Source: Paenibacillus spongiae
GTDB taxonomy: Bacteria > Bacillota > Bacilli > Paenibacillales > Paenibacillaceae
NCBI RefSeq assembly: GCF_024734895.1
Contig: NZ_CP091430.1
Location: 3,428,501-3,492,500 of the forward strand
Length of the DNA stretch: 64,000 nucleotides
Direction: 5' to 3'
Shown: positions 26,972-35,151 of the stretch, piece by piece
How positions within the stretch are numbered: position 1 is the first letter of the stretch
How the letters are laid out: each line of letters begins with the position of its first letter
Translations under genes and position numbers: made by a program
Notes under the pieces: generated by a model
What the model was told of the DNA's origin: nothing
What the model saw: only the letters and a program-made list of their open reading frames with translations
Databases searched by the model: none

Positions 26972-27598
26972 ATGCAAATTTTAAAAGAAGGAGTAAGGAA
27001 CGCCATTGTTGAAGCCGCCTTTGCCGAATTTCGCCAGTATGGCTACATGGATGCATCCATGCGCCGTATTGCGGCCGCCGCAGGCATGACATCTGGCAAC
27101 ATTTACCGCTATTTTCGCAGTAAGGAGGATCTGTTTGATTTCATTGTGGGCCCCGTGTATGAACAGTACAGCAGCTATGCGAAGGAATATCTGCAAAGCG
27201 CGGACATTCTATATACAAGGGATAAGGCGACCAGAGTGACCTTCTTTGAAGAGTTGCAGACAACCCTGGTAGGCCTGCTTAAAGCATCCGGACCGAGGCA
27301 GATGCTGATGGTATGCCGAAGCGAGGGTTCCAAGTATGCAACTATTAAACAAGAGCTGATTCAATTCTCAGAAGGCTTGCTGCTTAAATTGTTTGCTGCC
27401 GCAAAGCCGGAGGGTCAGCCGCTCAACGCTTATGAACAATCGGAAGTCAGCATGCTGGCAACTACATTGAACGAAAGTCTTGTTCTGATTATTGGCCAGC
27501 ATGATGATCAGGAAACGCTTGGATTGCTGATCGATCGGCTAATCGCTGTATACTGCACTGGGATAGGGCAGTTGCTAGAAGAGTATAAGAAGAGATAG
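26972..27598 (+). CDS. TetR family transcriptional regulator
   Basis: 208 aa. The helix-turn-helix lies at residues about 10-55 (VEAAFAEFRQYGYMDASMRRIAAAAGMTSGNIYRYFRSKEDLF). The C-terminal ligand-binding domain is not classifiable by eye. The gene sits 15 bases before the MMPL transporter gene, so it is probably a repressor of that exporter that responds to a toxic or lipid ligand. Confidence 0.88.
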   Translation: MQILKEGVRNAIVEAAFAEFRQYGYMDASMRRIAAAAGMTSGNIYRYFRSKEDLFDFIVGPVYEQYSSYAKEYLQSADILYTRDKATRVTFFEELQTTLVGLLKASGPRQMLMVCRSEGSKYATIKQELIQFSEGLLLKLFAAAKPEGQPLNAYEQSEVSMLATTLNESLVLIIGQHDDQETLGLLIDRLIAVYCTGIGQLLEEYKKR

Positions 27599-27613
27599 AA
27601 GGAGAAAACGTCA

Positions 27614-30600
27614 ATGCAGAAAATCATTCGCTGGCGCTGGCCGCTGCTTGTCCTCTGGCTGGCCTTGACCGTAGTGCTTACAATCATTCAGCCTGACATC
27701 AATGCCATCCTTCATGAGCGGGGGCAGAATCCGCTGACCGCAGACAGCCGTTCCGTCGTCGCCGGAAAGCTGCTGAAGGAGATGACGAAAACCGAAGGCA
27801 ACAGCGACCTTATCGTTTTTACGAGCGATAATCCGCTGTCCGATACCGAGATGAAGAATCTGGAATCCGGCATACAAGAACTGAAGGATAAGCAAGCAGA
27901 GCTCGGCTTTACCGATCTGATCGATCCATTCACCACCCCGGAAGCCAAATCGACTCTTGTCTCCGAGGACAACACCACCGTAATGATTCCCTTTACCCTT
28001 GATATCAAGGGCCGAAGCGTAGACGATATCCAGGAGCAATTCGATATAGCGCTTAAGGATGTTACCGTTCCGTATTACCTCAGCGGTGAAGACTTTATTC
28101 AGAATGACTATCTGAAGGCTTCTATTACAGGGGTCGAGAAAAGTGCCGCACTCACCATTATTTTTATTCTAGTGGTGCTTATTCTGATGTTCCGTTCGAT
28201 CATTATTCCATTCGTATCGCTCTTGGCGGTAGGCGTATCCTATCTTGTCTCCATGGGGATTGCCGCGCAAATCATCGACAAGCTGAACTTCCCGGTGACC
28301 AGCGTCACTCAGATGCTTCTAGTTCTGATATTGTTCGGGATCGGGACGGACTACAACATCCTGTTATTCAACCGGTTCAAGGAAGAATTGGCTCACGGCA
28401 AATCAACGGATGAAGCCATAATCACCTCATACCGTACAGCAGGCAAAACGATTGTTTACAGCATTCTTACTGTGTTCTTTGCATTCGCCTGCCTTAGCTT
28501 CTCTAACTTTGGAATTTATAAGTCGGCTAATGTCGTGGCCATCGGCACGGTTATACTGCTTCTCGAGATCCTGACGCTTACGCCATTCATAATGAAGGTG
28601 CTGGGTCCCAAGCTGTTCTGGCCTTCCCGCAATGTCGACGGCCACAAGGAAAGCCGCTTGATGGGCGGCCTGGCTACTTTCTCCGTGAAGCGTCCGATCA
28701 TAACGGTCGTTGTGATCGCGGTGCTGCTTATTCCCGTTCTCCTCACCGGCGGGCAGAAGCTCTCTTTTGATCAAATCGAGGAATTAGGCACCGGATATCC
28801 GTCCACCAAAGGCTTCAGCATTGTCGCCGATAAATTCAGCCGCGGTCAAGCGCTGCCTACGACGGTTGTCATTCAGGGCAAAGAGGCGCTCGACAATAAC
28901 GATGCGTTCGGTGTCATCGACGAGCTGACGAATGCCATCAAGGACATACCCGGCATTAAGTCCGTGTCCAGTATCACCCAGCCGGTGGGGCAGCCGATAG
29001 ACGATTTCTATATCAGCGGCCAAACGGCTGAAATAACCAAAGGCATCTCAGCTTCCAGAGACGGGATCAACAGCATAAAGGGCGGTCTGGACCAAATGCA
29101 GGCCGGGCTGACGAATGCGGACTTCTCGCAAGCGGATCAGCTGGCAGCCGGTACGGCTCAAGTAAAAGACGGCTATGAGCAGATATCGGCGGCTCTAAGC
29201 AAAGTCGCTTCCGGAATAGACGGCGGCGCCAGCGGAGCTAAAGAGCTGCAGAGCGCCATCGACAAGATGCACGGCGGTCTCTCGGAAATCGCTACGCAAA
29301 CCTCCAAGCTTTCCGGGGGACTCGACAAACTGCAGAAAGGCTACGTATCGGCACAAGGCGGTTTCGACGAGCTGGTGGGAAATCTTCCGAATATCCAAGG
29401 CGGACTTAAAGCGATGAACGGATTGATCGGCAAGCTTGGTCAAAGCCATAGCGAGTTGAGTGAAGATGCCGATTATACAACGCTCCGGACGACCGGACAG
29501 CAGCTGTCAACCGCGCTGGCTTCCATCAGCAGCGGATTCACGAAGCTGCAAGGAAACTATAAACAGCTGAATACATCATTCGGCAGCACAACCAGCGGAT
29601 TAAAGCAGCTGGCTGCAGCGCAGACGCGAATTGTGAGCGGATTAAATGAGCTTTCGAAAGGGGCGTCCCAATTATCGGCGGGCCTCAAGCAGGGCAGCTC
29701 GGGCAGCAGGGAGCTTGCCGCTAACCTGAAGAAACTGAATACGGCGCTGGCCGGCATACAGGACGGACAGGAACAGCTGAATACCGGTCTGGGCACATTG
29801 ACTGGCGGATTAACCGAGCTTAAGACCGGACTGCAGAAGAGCAGCCAAGGACTTGGCGACATCTCGGACGGCCTGGACAAGACCGGAAGCTTCTTGACGC
29901 AAATGGGCACGACGAAGACGTTCTTCATCCCGAGCGAAGCGCTGCAGGATCAATCGTTCCAGCAGGCAATGGATACGTTCTTGTCCAAGGACCGGAAGAT
30001 TACCAAGATGATTGTCATTCTAGATGAGGATCCTTATTCTTCGGCAGCCTTAAACGTGGTGGAGCAAATTAACGAGAAGCTCGACAGCGGACTGAAAGGT
30101 ACTGTACTGGACGGAGCTGTGCACGGGGCAGCAGGGCCAAGCTCGACAACGTATGATATGAATAACGAGCAGCTGGCTTCCTTCAACAATACGGCCGTTA
30201 TTGTTATCATCAGCGTGTTCCTCGTGCTGCTGCTCGTTATCCGGTCATTCTTGCCGGCCGTTTACATCGTGTTGTCTCTGCTTGCAGCGTACTTTGTCGG
30301 AATGGGCGCATCCAAGCTGGTCACCGCTTATATCATCGGAGCTGACGGATTATCCTCATTCGTACCGTTCTTCTCCTTCATCGTCATAGTGGCGGTTGGC
30401 GTAGATTACGGCATCTTCCTGATGATGCGTTACAAGGAATATGGCGAGCTCAACCACAGTGAAGCCATCAAGCGCGCGGCACGCAGCGTAGGAGGCGTCA
30501 TCATCTCCGCGATGATTATTCTCGGAGGCACCTTCGCCACCTTGATCCCTTCGGGCCTGGTGCTGCTCATCGAGCTGGCCACCGCCGTGATCGTAGGATT

Positions 30601-30685
30601 AGTCGTGCTTACCTTTGTCCTCCTGCCGATGCTGGTACCGGCCTTGATGGCACTGCCGGGCGCTTTGCGCGACAGACGCAAGTAA
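27614..30685 (+). CDS. MMPL/RND-family membrane transporter
   Basis: 1023-aa export protein of the MMPL group. Transmembrane segment 1 is at residues about 7-25; two blocks of five to six spans lie at about 175-375 and 855-1015. A long extracytoplasmic region between them (about 480-790) is made of YhgE/Pip-like heptads of the type LxxGxxxLxxGxxxL. The motif GIGTDYNILLFNRFKEEL near 240 and VGVDYGIFLMMRYKEYG near 925 are the RND-type GxxxDY motifs, one per half. RBS AGAAGGAGA. It probably exports a lipid or toxic hydrophobic compound, controlled by the upstream TetR. Confidence 0.9.
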   Translation: MQKIIRWRWPLLVLWLALTVVLTIIQPDINAILHERGQNPLTADSRSVVAGKLLKEMTKTEGNSDLIVFTSDNPLSDTEMKNLESGIQELKDKQAELGFTDLIDPFTTPEAKSTLVSEDNTTVMIPFTLDIKGRSVDDIQEQFDIALKDVTVPYYLSGEDFIQNDYLKASITGVEKSAALTIIFILVVLILMFRSIIIPFVSLLAVGVSYLVSMGIAAQIIDKLNFPVTSVTQMLLVLILFGIGTDYNILLFNRFKEELAHGKSTDEAIITSYRTAGKTIVYSILTVFFAFACLSFSNFGIYKSANVVAIGTVILLLEILTLTPFIMKVLGPKLFWPSRNVDGHKESRLMGGLATFSVKRPIITVVVIAVLLIPVLLTGGQKLSFDQIEELGTGYPSTKGFSIVADKFSRGQALPTTVVIQGKEALDNNDAFGVIDELTNAIKDIPGIKSVSSITQPVGQPIDDFYISGQTAEITKGISASRDGINSIKGGLDQMQAGLTNADFSQADQLAAGTAQVKDGYEQISAALSKVASGIDGGASGAKELQSAIDKMHGGLSEIATQTSKLSGGLDKLQKGYVSAQGGFDELVGNLPNIQGGLKAMNGLIGKLGQSHSELSEDADYTTLRTTGQQLSTALASISSGFTKLQGNYKQLNTSFGSTTSGLKQLAAAQTRIVSGLNELSKGASQLSAGLKQGSSGSRELAANLKKLNTALAGIQDGQEQLNTGLGTLTGGLTELKTGLQKSSQGLGDISDGLDKTGSFLTQMGTTKTFFIPSEALQDQSFQQAMDTFLSKDRKITKMIVILDEDPYSSAALNVVEQINEKLDSGLKGTVLDGAVHGAAGPSSTTYDMNNEQLASFNNTAVIVIISVFLVLLLVIRSFLPAVYIVLSLLAAYFVGMGASKLVTAYIIGADGLSSFVPFFSFIVIVAVGVDYGIFLMMRYKEYGELNHSEAIKRAARSVGGVIISAMIILGGTFATLIPSGLVLLIELATAVIVGLVVLTFVLLPMLVPALMALPGALRDRRK

Positions 30686-31015
30686 GGGATACTGGGACGG
30701 GGCTTGCCACTATGTTTGACGGATACGAAGCTGAACTAGCTGATGCGGATCATGGGCAGCTCGACCCATTTAATAAATCACGACATTGCGGATTACTTCC
30801 ACCATGTCGTGATTTTTTCTGTATTTTTACACAAGCTGGTAGTCCTCTGTGAGCGGAGAAGGTTACGGACATGAAATCCGCTAATCGCGATAATATCGTC
30901 AGATTGGAGACTTAACGGACATTGGTTCCGCTATTCCTCAGAATTCATGCGGATTACATCTTTTTTAGAGCCAATAGCAAATCGTATGTCCGTTAGCAAT
31001 TCGAGAATAACGAAT
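30686..31015. other. Intergenic region
   Basis: Contains the MMPL terminator at 30775-30820; no further gene or site is recognised. Confidence 0.5.
30775..30820 (+). terminator. Terminator after the MMPL gene
   Basis: A 12-bp perfect stem AAATCACGACAT/ATGTCGTGATTT (30775-30786, 30804-30815) with a 17-base loop and T run. Confidence 0.85.
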
Positions 31016-31426
31016 ATGGAGCAAATATTGTTTCTGGTGTCCGTTTACTTACCTCACTGTGTTCGTTCTGCATCAATCTCGGCAGGGGATCTTAATGCAC
31101 CGGAAACGTTATTACTCGCTTTGGAGGGGATCGATGGCCTGTTCTTAATTACATTCAGCGATGAGTCGAATGCTTCGCTGCAGACTGAGCCTCAAGTCAT
31201 TGATTTGGCGGAAAATGCGGGTGTAAAACAAGTCGTCGTCTTGGTGGGGCAAGACTCAATTGGCGTGAGCAGGGCTATGGGGGGGAGGATATCGAATTTT
31301 TTGTCCTTATGGGCAAGAATCCTCCCTATCGGACATACGGTTGTCCCGACTGTTAAGCAAGTTAACGGGCGGCCTGCAAGAACGCTTGCCGAGTGGGTTA
31401 CGGAACACAAGAACGAATTCTTGTGA
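31016..31426 (+). pseudogene. Remnant of an NmrA-like NAD(P)-binding protein
   Basis: 136 codons from ATG 31016, with no good ribosome site. The middle (DLNAPETLLLALEGIDGLFLIT, then EPQVIDLAENAGVKQVVVLVG) is clearly NmrA/atypical-SDR like, and the end (VKQVNGRPARTLAEWVTEHKNEF) matches the usual C-terminus of that group. The N-terminal GxxGxxG Rossmann loop is missing and about half of the expected 280 residues are gone. I read this as an internally deleted, decayed gene. A terminator follows at 31456. Confidence 0.65.
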
Positions 31427-31455
31427 TTGTTATCATATGGTTTCTGTGTAGAAGC

Positions 31456-31494
31456 CTGTCCCGTTATTGTTTACTCGTGCGGGGCAGTTTTTTT
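31456..31494 (+). terminator. Terminator
   Basis: Stem CTGTCCCG/CGGGGCAG (31456-31463, 31480-31487, one G-T pair) followed by seven T. Confidence 0.7.
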
Positions 31495-31647
31495 GTTGAT
31501 GTGTCGATTCTATTATGTTTTGTTCGTTATGTATGGATTGCGTACATCAGATGAATCAAGTTAAAGATTCAATCTCTGCATTATAAATAGAGGAGTGTTT
31601 CAGAGCTTATTGAATTACTACTACACACAAACATACAAGGAGGAAGT

Positions 31648-31870
31648 ATGAGCAGCTTATTATTGAAAAACGGTACGGTTATTGGTTATGAAAAGAAGGG
31701 CAGGGGGCTGCCGCGGCGCTGCGGTTAAGCATTTTATGAGAAAAAGGGTGGGCCTGGCCATGACGGAAAATCCTTGGCCTGCAGTAACCGTTCCGACTCT
31801 CGTGTCGGTTGGCGAAAAGAGCCTGGCTTGGAAGCGAAATGCGATGCATCCATTTGCAGTTCCATTTTGA
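31648..31870 (+). pseudogene. Remnant of an alpha/beta hydrolase
   Basis: After a good AAGGAGGA site, ATG 31648 opens 26 codons (SSLLLKNGTVIGYEKKGRG) resembling the N-terminus of small alpha/beta hydrolases, then stops. In another frame, 31770-31850 reads NPWPAVTVPTLVSVGEK and then SLAWKRNAM, which matches the strand carrying the catalytic acid in the same family. About 200 residues between the two parts, including the nucleophile, are missing. The gene is therefore deleted internally and frameshifted. Confidence 0.6.
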
Positions 31871-31886
31871 TGAAAAGGGTGATTGG

Positions 31887-33389
31887 ATGAACGAGCACGA
31901 TATGCAGCATCAGCTACTGGTCCAGAAAGCGACTGCTTCTGCTGAGCAAGCTCATGAAAGCGTATCCGGAGATTATTATCGCCAAGGCTTTCACATTATG
32001 CCTCAAGCCTATTTTATGAATGATCCCAACGGACTCGTCTATTATAAGGGAGAATACCATGCTTTCTTCCAGCATCTTCCCTTCAGCGTTCACGACGGGG
32101 AGAAGGTATGGGGGCATGTTAAGAGCAAGGATTTGGTACACTGGGAATACCTCCCCGTGGCGATTGCCCCAAGCCAGTTTTATGACCGGAACGGCTGCTA
32201 CTCGGGGAGTGCGGTCGACGATGACGGCATGCTGACGCTTATCTACACCGGATATATAGAGCGGGAAGGAGAGCGGACGGCCATCCAGATGCAGAATATT
32301 GCTTTTAGCGAGGATGGCATCGTATTTCATAAATATGATGGCAATCCGGTCATAAGCGACCCGCCTGAAGACGGATCGCTGGCAGACTTCCGCGATCCCA
32401 AGGTATGGAAACATGAAGATACATGGTATATGGTCGTCGGAAGCTCCAAGTACGGTTATGGAAAAACGCTCATGTACCGTTCCAGGGACCTGCGTCAATG
32501 GGATTACATCGGGGTAGCGGCAGAAAGTGACGGTTCCATGGGGCAGGTGTGGGAGTGCCCGGACATGTTCCCGTTCGAGCAGAATACGCATGTCTTTCTT
32601 ACCTCTTCGCTCATTATTGAGAATGGCGCGATTACGGGCGGCAAGAACTTGTACATGGTAGGGTCGCTGAACTACGAGCAAGGGAAGTTCACCAGCGAAT
32701 ACGTTGGCGAGACAGATTGCGGGTGCGACTTCTACGCCGCCCAAACGTTGCACGACGATCAGGGCCGGCGCATATTGATCGGTTGGATGGACTGGCATGC
32801 CGCACCGCGCATTGAGGCGGCAAACAACTGGTTCGGATCGTTGACCATACCGCGAATCATGACCTTACTCCCCGATGGAGGCGTCCAGTTCACCCCTGTA
32901 CCGGAACTGCAGCAATTGCGTGAGGGACATCAACGCTTCAAAGACGTCACGCTTAGGGAAGGGGTACGCGGTGCGTTAGGAGATATAAGCGGCGATTGTC
33001 TGGAGATCATAGCCGAATTCGAGCTTGAAGACGCGGAACCGGCAGCGGAGTTCTTGATTGCTTTGCGCCGATCCGAGCTTCATGACCAGGAGACGATCAT
33101 CTCCTATAACAGCGAGACGGAAACCTTAACCTTCAATCGAGACAAGTCGGGCAATGATTTCAAGGGAAGCAAGTCATGTTCATTGCCGCCGATGTCGGGC
33201 GGGCGGATTAAGCTGCACATCATAATGGACCGTTCTTCCGTTGAGATCTTCATGAATGACGGCCGGCTTGTCAGCTCGAATCGGATCTACCCGCATCCGG
33301 ACAGTCAGGGCTTGGACGTGTATGCTTCGAAGGGGACCGTCAAGCTCAGACAATTGGATTTATGGAAGCTTAAGCGCGTAATGAGGTGA
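31887..33389 (+). CDS. Glycoside hydrolase family 32 (sucrose/sucrose-6-phosphate or fructan hydrolase)
   Basis: 500 aa. Start ATG 31887 with AAAAGGGTGAT upstream; the open frame reaches further back through pseudogene DNA. GH32 motifs: nucleophile region FMNDPNGLVYYKGEYHAFFQH near residue 41, RDP as DFRDPKVW near 170, and the acid/base ECP as WECPDMFPF near 226. The C-terminal beta-sandwich follows (residues about 350-500). There is no signal peptide, so it is cytosolic and cleaves beta-fructosides such as sucrose or its 6-phosphate. No PTS or permease gene lies next to it. Confidence 0.88.
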   Translation: MNEHDMQHQLLVQKATASAEQAHESVSGDYYRQGFHIMPQAYFMNDPNGLVYYKGEYHAFFQHLPFSVHDGEKVWGHVKSKDLVHWEYLPVAIAPSQFYDRNGCYSGSAVDDDGMLTLIYTGYIEREGERTAIQMQNIAFSEDGIVFHKYDGNPVISDPPEDGSLADFRDPKVWKHEDTWYMVVGSSKYGYGKTLMYRSRDLRQWDYIGVAAESDGSMGQVWECPDMFPFEQNTHVFLTSSLIIENGAITGGKNLYMVGSLNYEQGKFTSEYVGETDCGCDFYAAQTLHDDQGRRILIGWMDWHAAPRIEAANNWFGSLTIPRIMTLLPDGGVQFTPVPELQQLREGHQRFKDVTLREGVRGALGDISGDCLEIIAEFELEDAEPAAEFLIALRRSELHDQETIISYNSETETLTFNRDKSGNDFKGSKSCSLPPMSGGRIKLHIIMDRSSVEIFMNDGRLVSSNRIYPHPDSQGLDVYASKGTVKLRQLDLWKLKRVMR

Positions 33390-33480
33390 AGGAACGCTGT
33401 CATTGAACGGAAATAAGTAACGGCAAGAGGAGCAGCTTGGGGTTCGAATCAGCGGCGTCAAAACATGGATGGAATGATTA

Positions 33481-33524
33481 AGGCAGCCTGGCTCTATTTA
33501 TATAGGGCTAGGCTGTCTATTTGG
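33481..33524 (+). terminator. Probable terminator of the GH32 gene
   Basis: A 9-bp stem AGGCAGCCT/AGGCTGTCT (33481-33489, 33510-33518, one G-T pair) with a weak T-rich tail. Confidence 0.45.
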
Positions 33525-33613
33525 ATAATGAGGGCACGAATAAGAGCACGAATAAGAGCTGGTGGGGATTCTGCCTGTCTTCACAGATTGCCTTCGATCA
33601 CGACAAAGAAGCG

Positions 33614-34996
33614 TTATCCTGTCGTCAGGCTGGCGGGCAGCTTCACCGCATGCAGCGTCCCTCCGGTGCGAACATAAATCATATTGCCGGACTTCAGCGT
33701 CGACTCGAAATCACGGGCACCCGTTTTTACGCTGAACACGGGCTTCAAGGCTGCGAAATTATATGCTTCCAGCGTACCGTCGACGCGGGCGACGAAGAGA
33801 CCATTGCCGTACAGATCGGTCTGCACGGACGGAATGCCGCTTGGAGAATGAAGAATTTGGCCGTTCGCCGTCTTTATTACGCTGATCGAATTATTGTGCA
33901 GGCTCTGATAGAGAAGTCTCCCGTTATGGACGCGATAGAGAGGCTGGTAGTCCCGCGGATTCGGCGTAACCCATCGTTGGACTGGTTTACCATCCGGGGT
34001 ATAAGCAGAGAAGTTATATTTGGCGACGACTTGATCCTGATAGATGTACAGGTCATTGCCGTCTAAGAAAGCGGATCCATATGCGCCGCCGAAACTATAC
34101 TGGCCGGGTGCTTCTGGCTTAGCCGTCCATTTGTAGACGCGCTCGCCCTTTTTCTCGCCGGTCTTCAAGTTCAAGACGGCGATATGCAAGCTCTTATTGA
34201 CGGGATCATCATCGCCAATCATGAACAAGTCCATGACGGAATAGACGATTCCATCCTTCACGGCAAGCGGCGTCATCTGGCGGAACGAGGTCCACAGCTG
34301 CTTGCCCGTCGCTTTGTCATAGGCATTGATCTGATTGGATGAGAGGGCCCCTTGAACATAATACATGCGAAGAACGACTCCGCTGTTTTCCATAACGTCG
34401 GTCAACCCGGCTGTGTAGGACCCTTCCGTCTCCGTTACCTTCCAGCGCAGCTTGCCGGTCGCGCGGTCCAGCGCGAAGAGCGTCAGATCCTGCGTCACAT
34501 AGACCGTGTCGCCAATCGGATTGATGCTGTCCGCCTTATCCGCTTTAATCGGGGCCGTCCATTTCTTGCTGCCGCCAGCTGAGACGGCGTAGACGTAGCC
34601 TTCTTTAGTAAGGCCGTACACGATTCCTTGATCATATACGAGCAACGGCTTCAGGCCGGCTCCGTATTTCCATAGCCTCTTTCCGCTGGCGCCGTCATAG
34701 GCGGCAAGCTGGCCTCCCGTCACAAGGGCAAAGACGCGGCCTTCTTCGACAATGGCAGCCGTAAAGGATCTTCCGTCCTGATTGAATTTGGCAAGCGGCA
34801 AGCTCCACAGCGGCTTGACAGCGGGAGCGGATTCCGACCCGTATACCGGACTTGATGTGGAGAGAACAGGCTTCTCGGCGTGCACGACCGCCGTTCCCGG
34901 TATACCGGAGGCCAGTACTGCAGCCGAAATGCTCAAAGCGGCGATCATTTTCGCAGGTTTGGATCCCATTTTACGCATATGCACCATCCAATTCAT
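33614..34996 (-). CDS. Secreted PQQ-binding-like beta-propeller protein
   Basis: 460 aa with a Sec signal peptide (KMIAALSISAAVLASGIPGTAVVHA). The rest is a run of WD-like PQQ repeats: LAAYDGASGKRLWKYG, LFALDRATGKLRWKV, INAYDKATGKQLWTS. The classical PQQ enzyme residues are not evident, so it is more likely a structural or surface protein than a dehydrogenase. The start is uncertain: ATG 34996, 34987 or 34978 are all in frame, and none has a strong ribosome site. It lies downstream of the large GH99-like gene on the same strand, beyond a hairpin. Confidence 0.85.
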   Translation of the reverse strand: MNWMVHMRKMGSKPAKMIAALSISAAVLASGIPGTAVVHAEKPVLSTSSPVYGSESAPAVKPLWSLPLAKFNQDGRSFTAAIVEEGRVFALVTGGQLAAYDGASGKRLWKYGAGLKPLLVYDQGIVYGLTKEGYVYAVSAGGSKKWTAPIKADKADSINPIGDTVYVTQDLTLFALDRATGKLRWKVTETEGSYTAGLTDVMENSGVVLRMYYVQGALSSNQINAYDKATGKQLWTSFRQMTPLAVKDGIVYSVMDLFMIGDDDPVNKSLHIAVLNLKTGEKKGERVYKWTAKPEAPGQYSFGGAYGSAFLDGNDLYIYQDQVVAKYNFSAYTPDGKPVQRWVTPNPRDYQPLYRVHNGRLLYQSLHNNSISVIKTANGQILHSPSGIPSVQTDLYGNGLFVARVDGTLEAYNFAALKPVFSVKTGARDFESTLKSGNMIYVRTGGTLHAVKLPASLTTG

Positions 34997-35099
34997 GAAA
35001 TATGTTGTCTTTTTTTTATAGGTACAATCTTCTTATTCAAACGCAGGGCTGCTTACAAAAGTTGCAAGCGGCCGGAAGTACCATCCATCTAAATGTTAA

Positions 35100-35128
35100 C
35101 GCCCCTGACCGGGAAGCCGCCAGGGGCG
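35100..35128 (-). terminator. Hairpin after the GH99-like gene
   Basis: Stem CGCCCCTG/CAGGGGCG (35100-35107, 35121-35128) just beyond the stop at 35152 on the minus strand. The T tract is weak, so some read-through to the next gene is possible. Confidence 0.5.
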
Positions 35129-35151
35129 CTGCTGCGCAATGGGGAGACGAG

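Noticed and set aside
33521..34066. 181-residue plus-strand open frame
   Set aside because: Antisense to the end of the PQQ propeller protein; no independent support.
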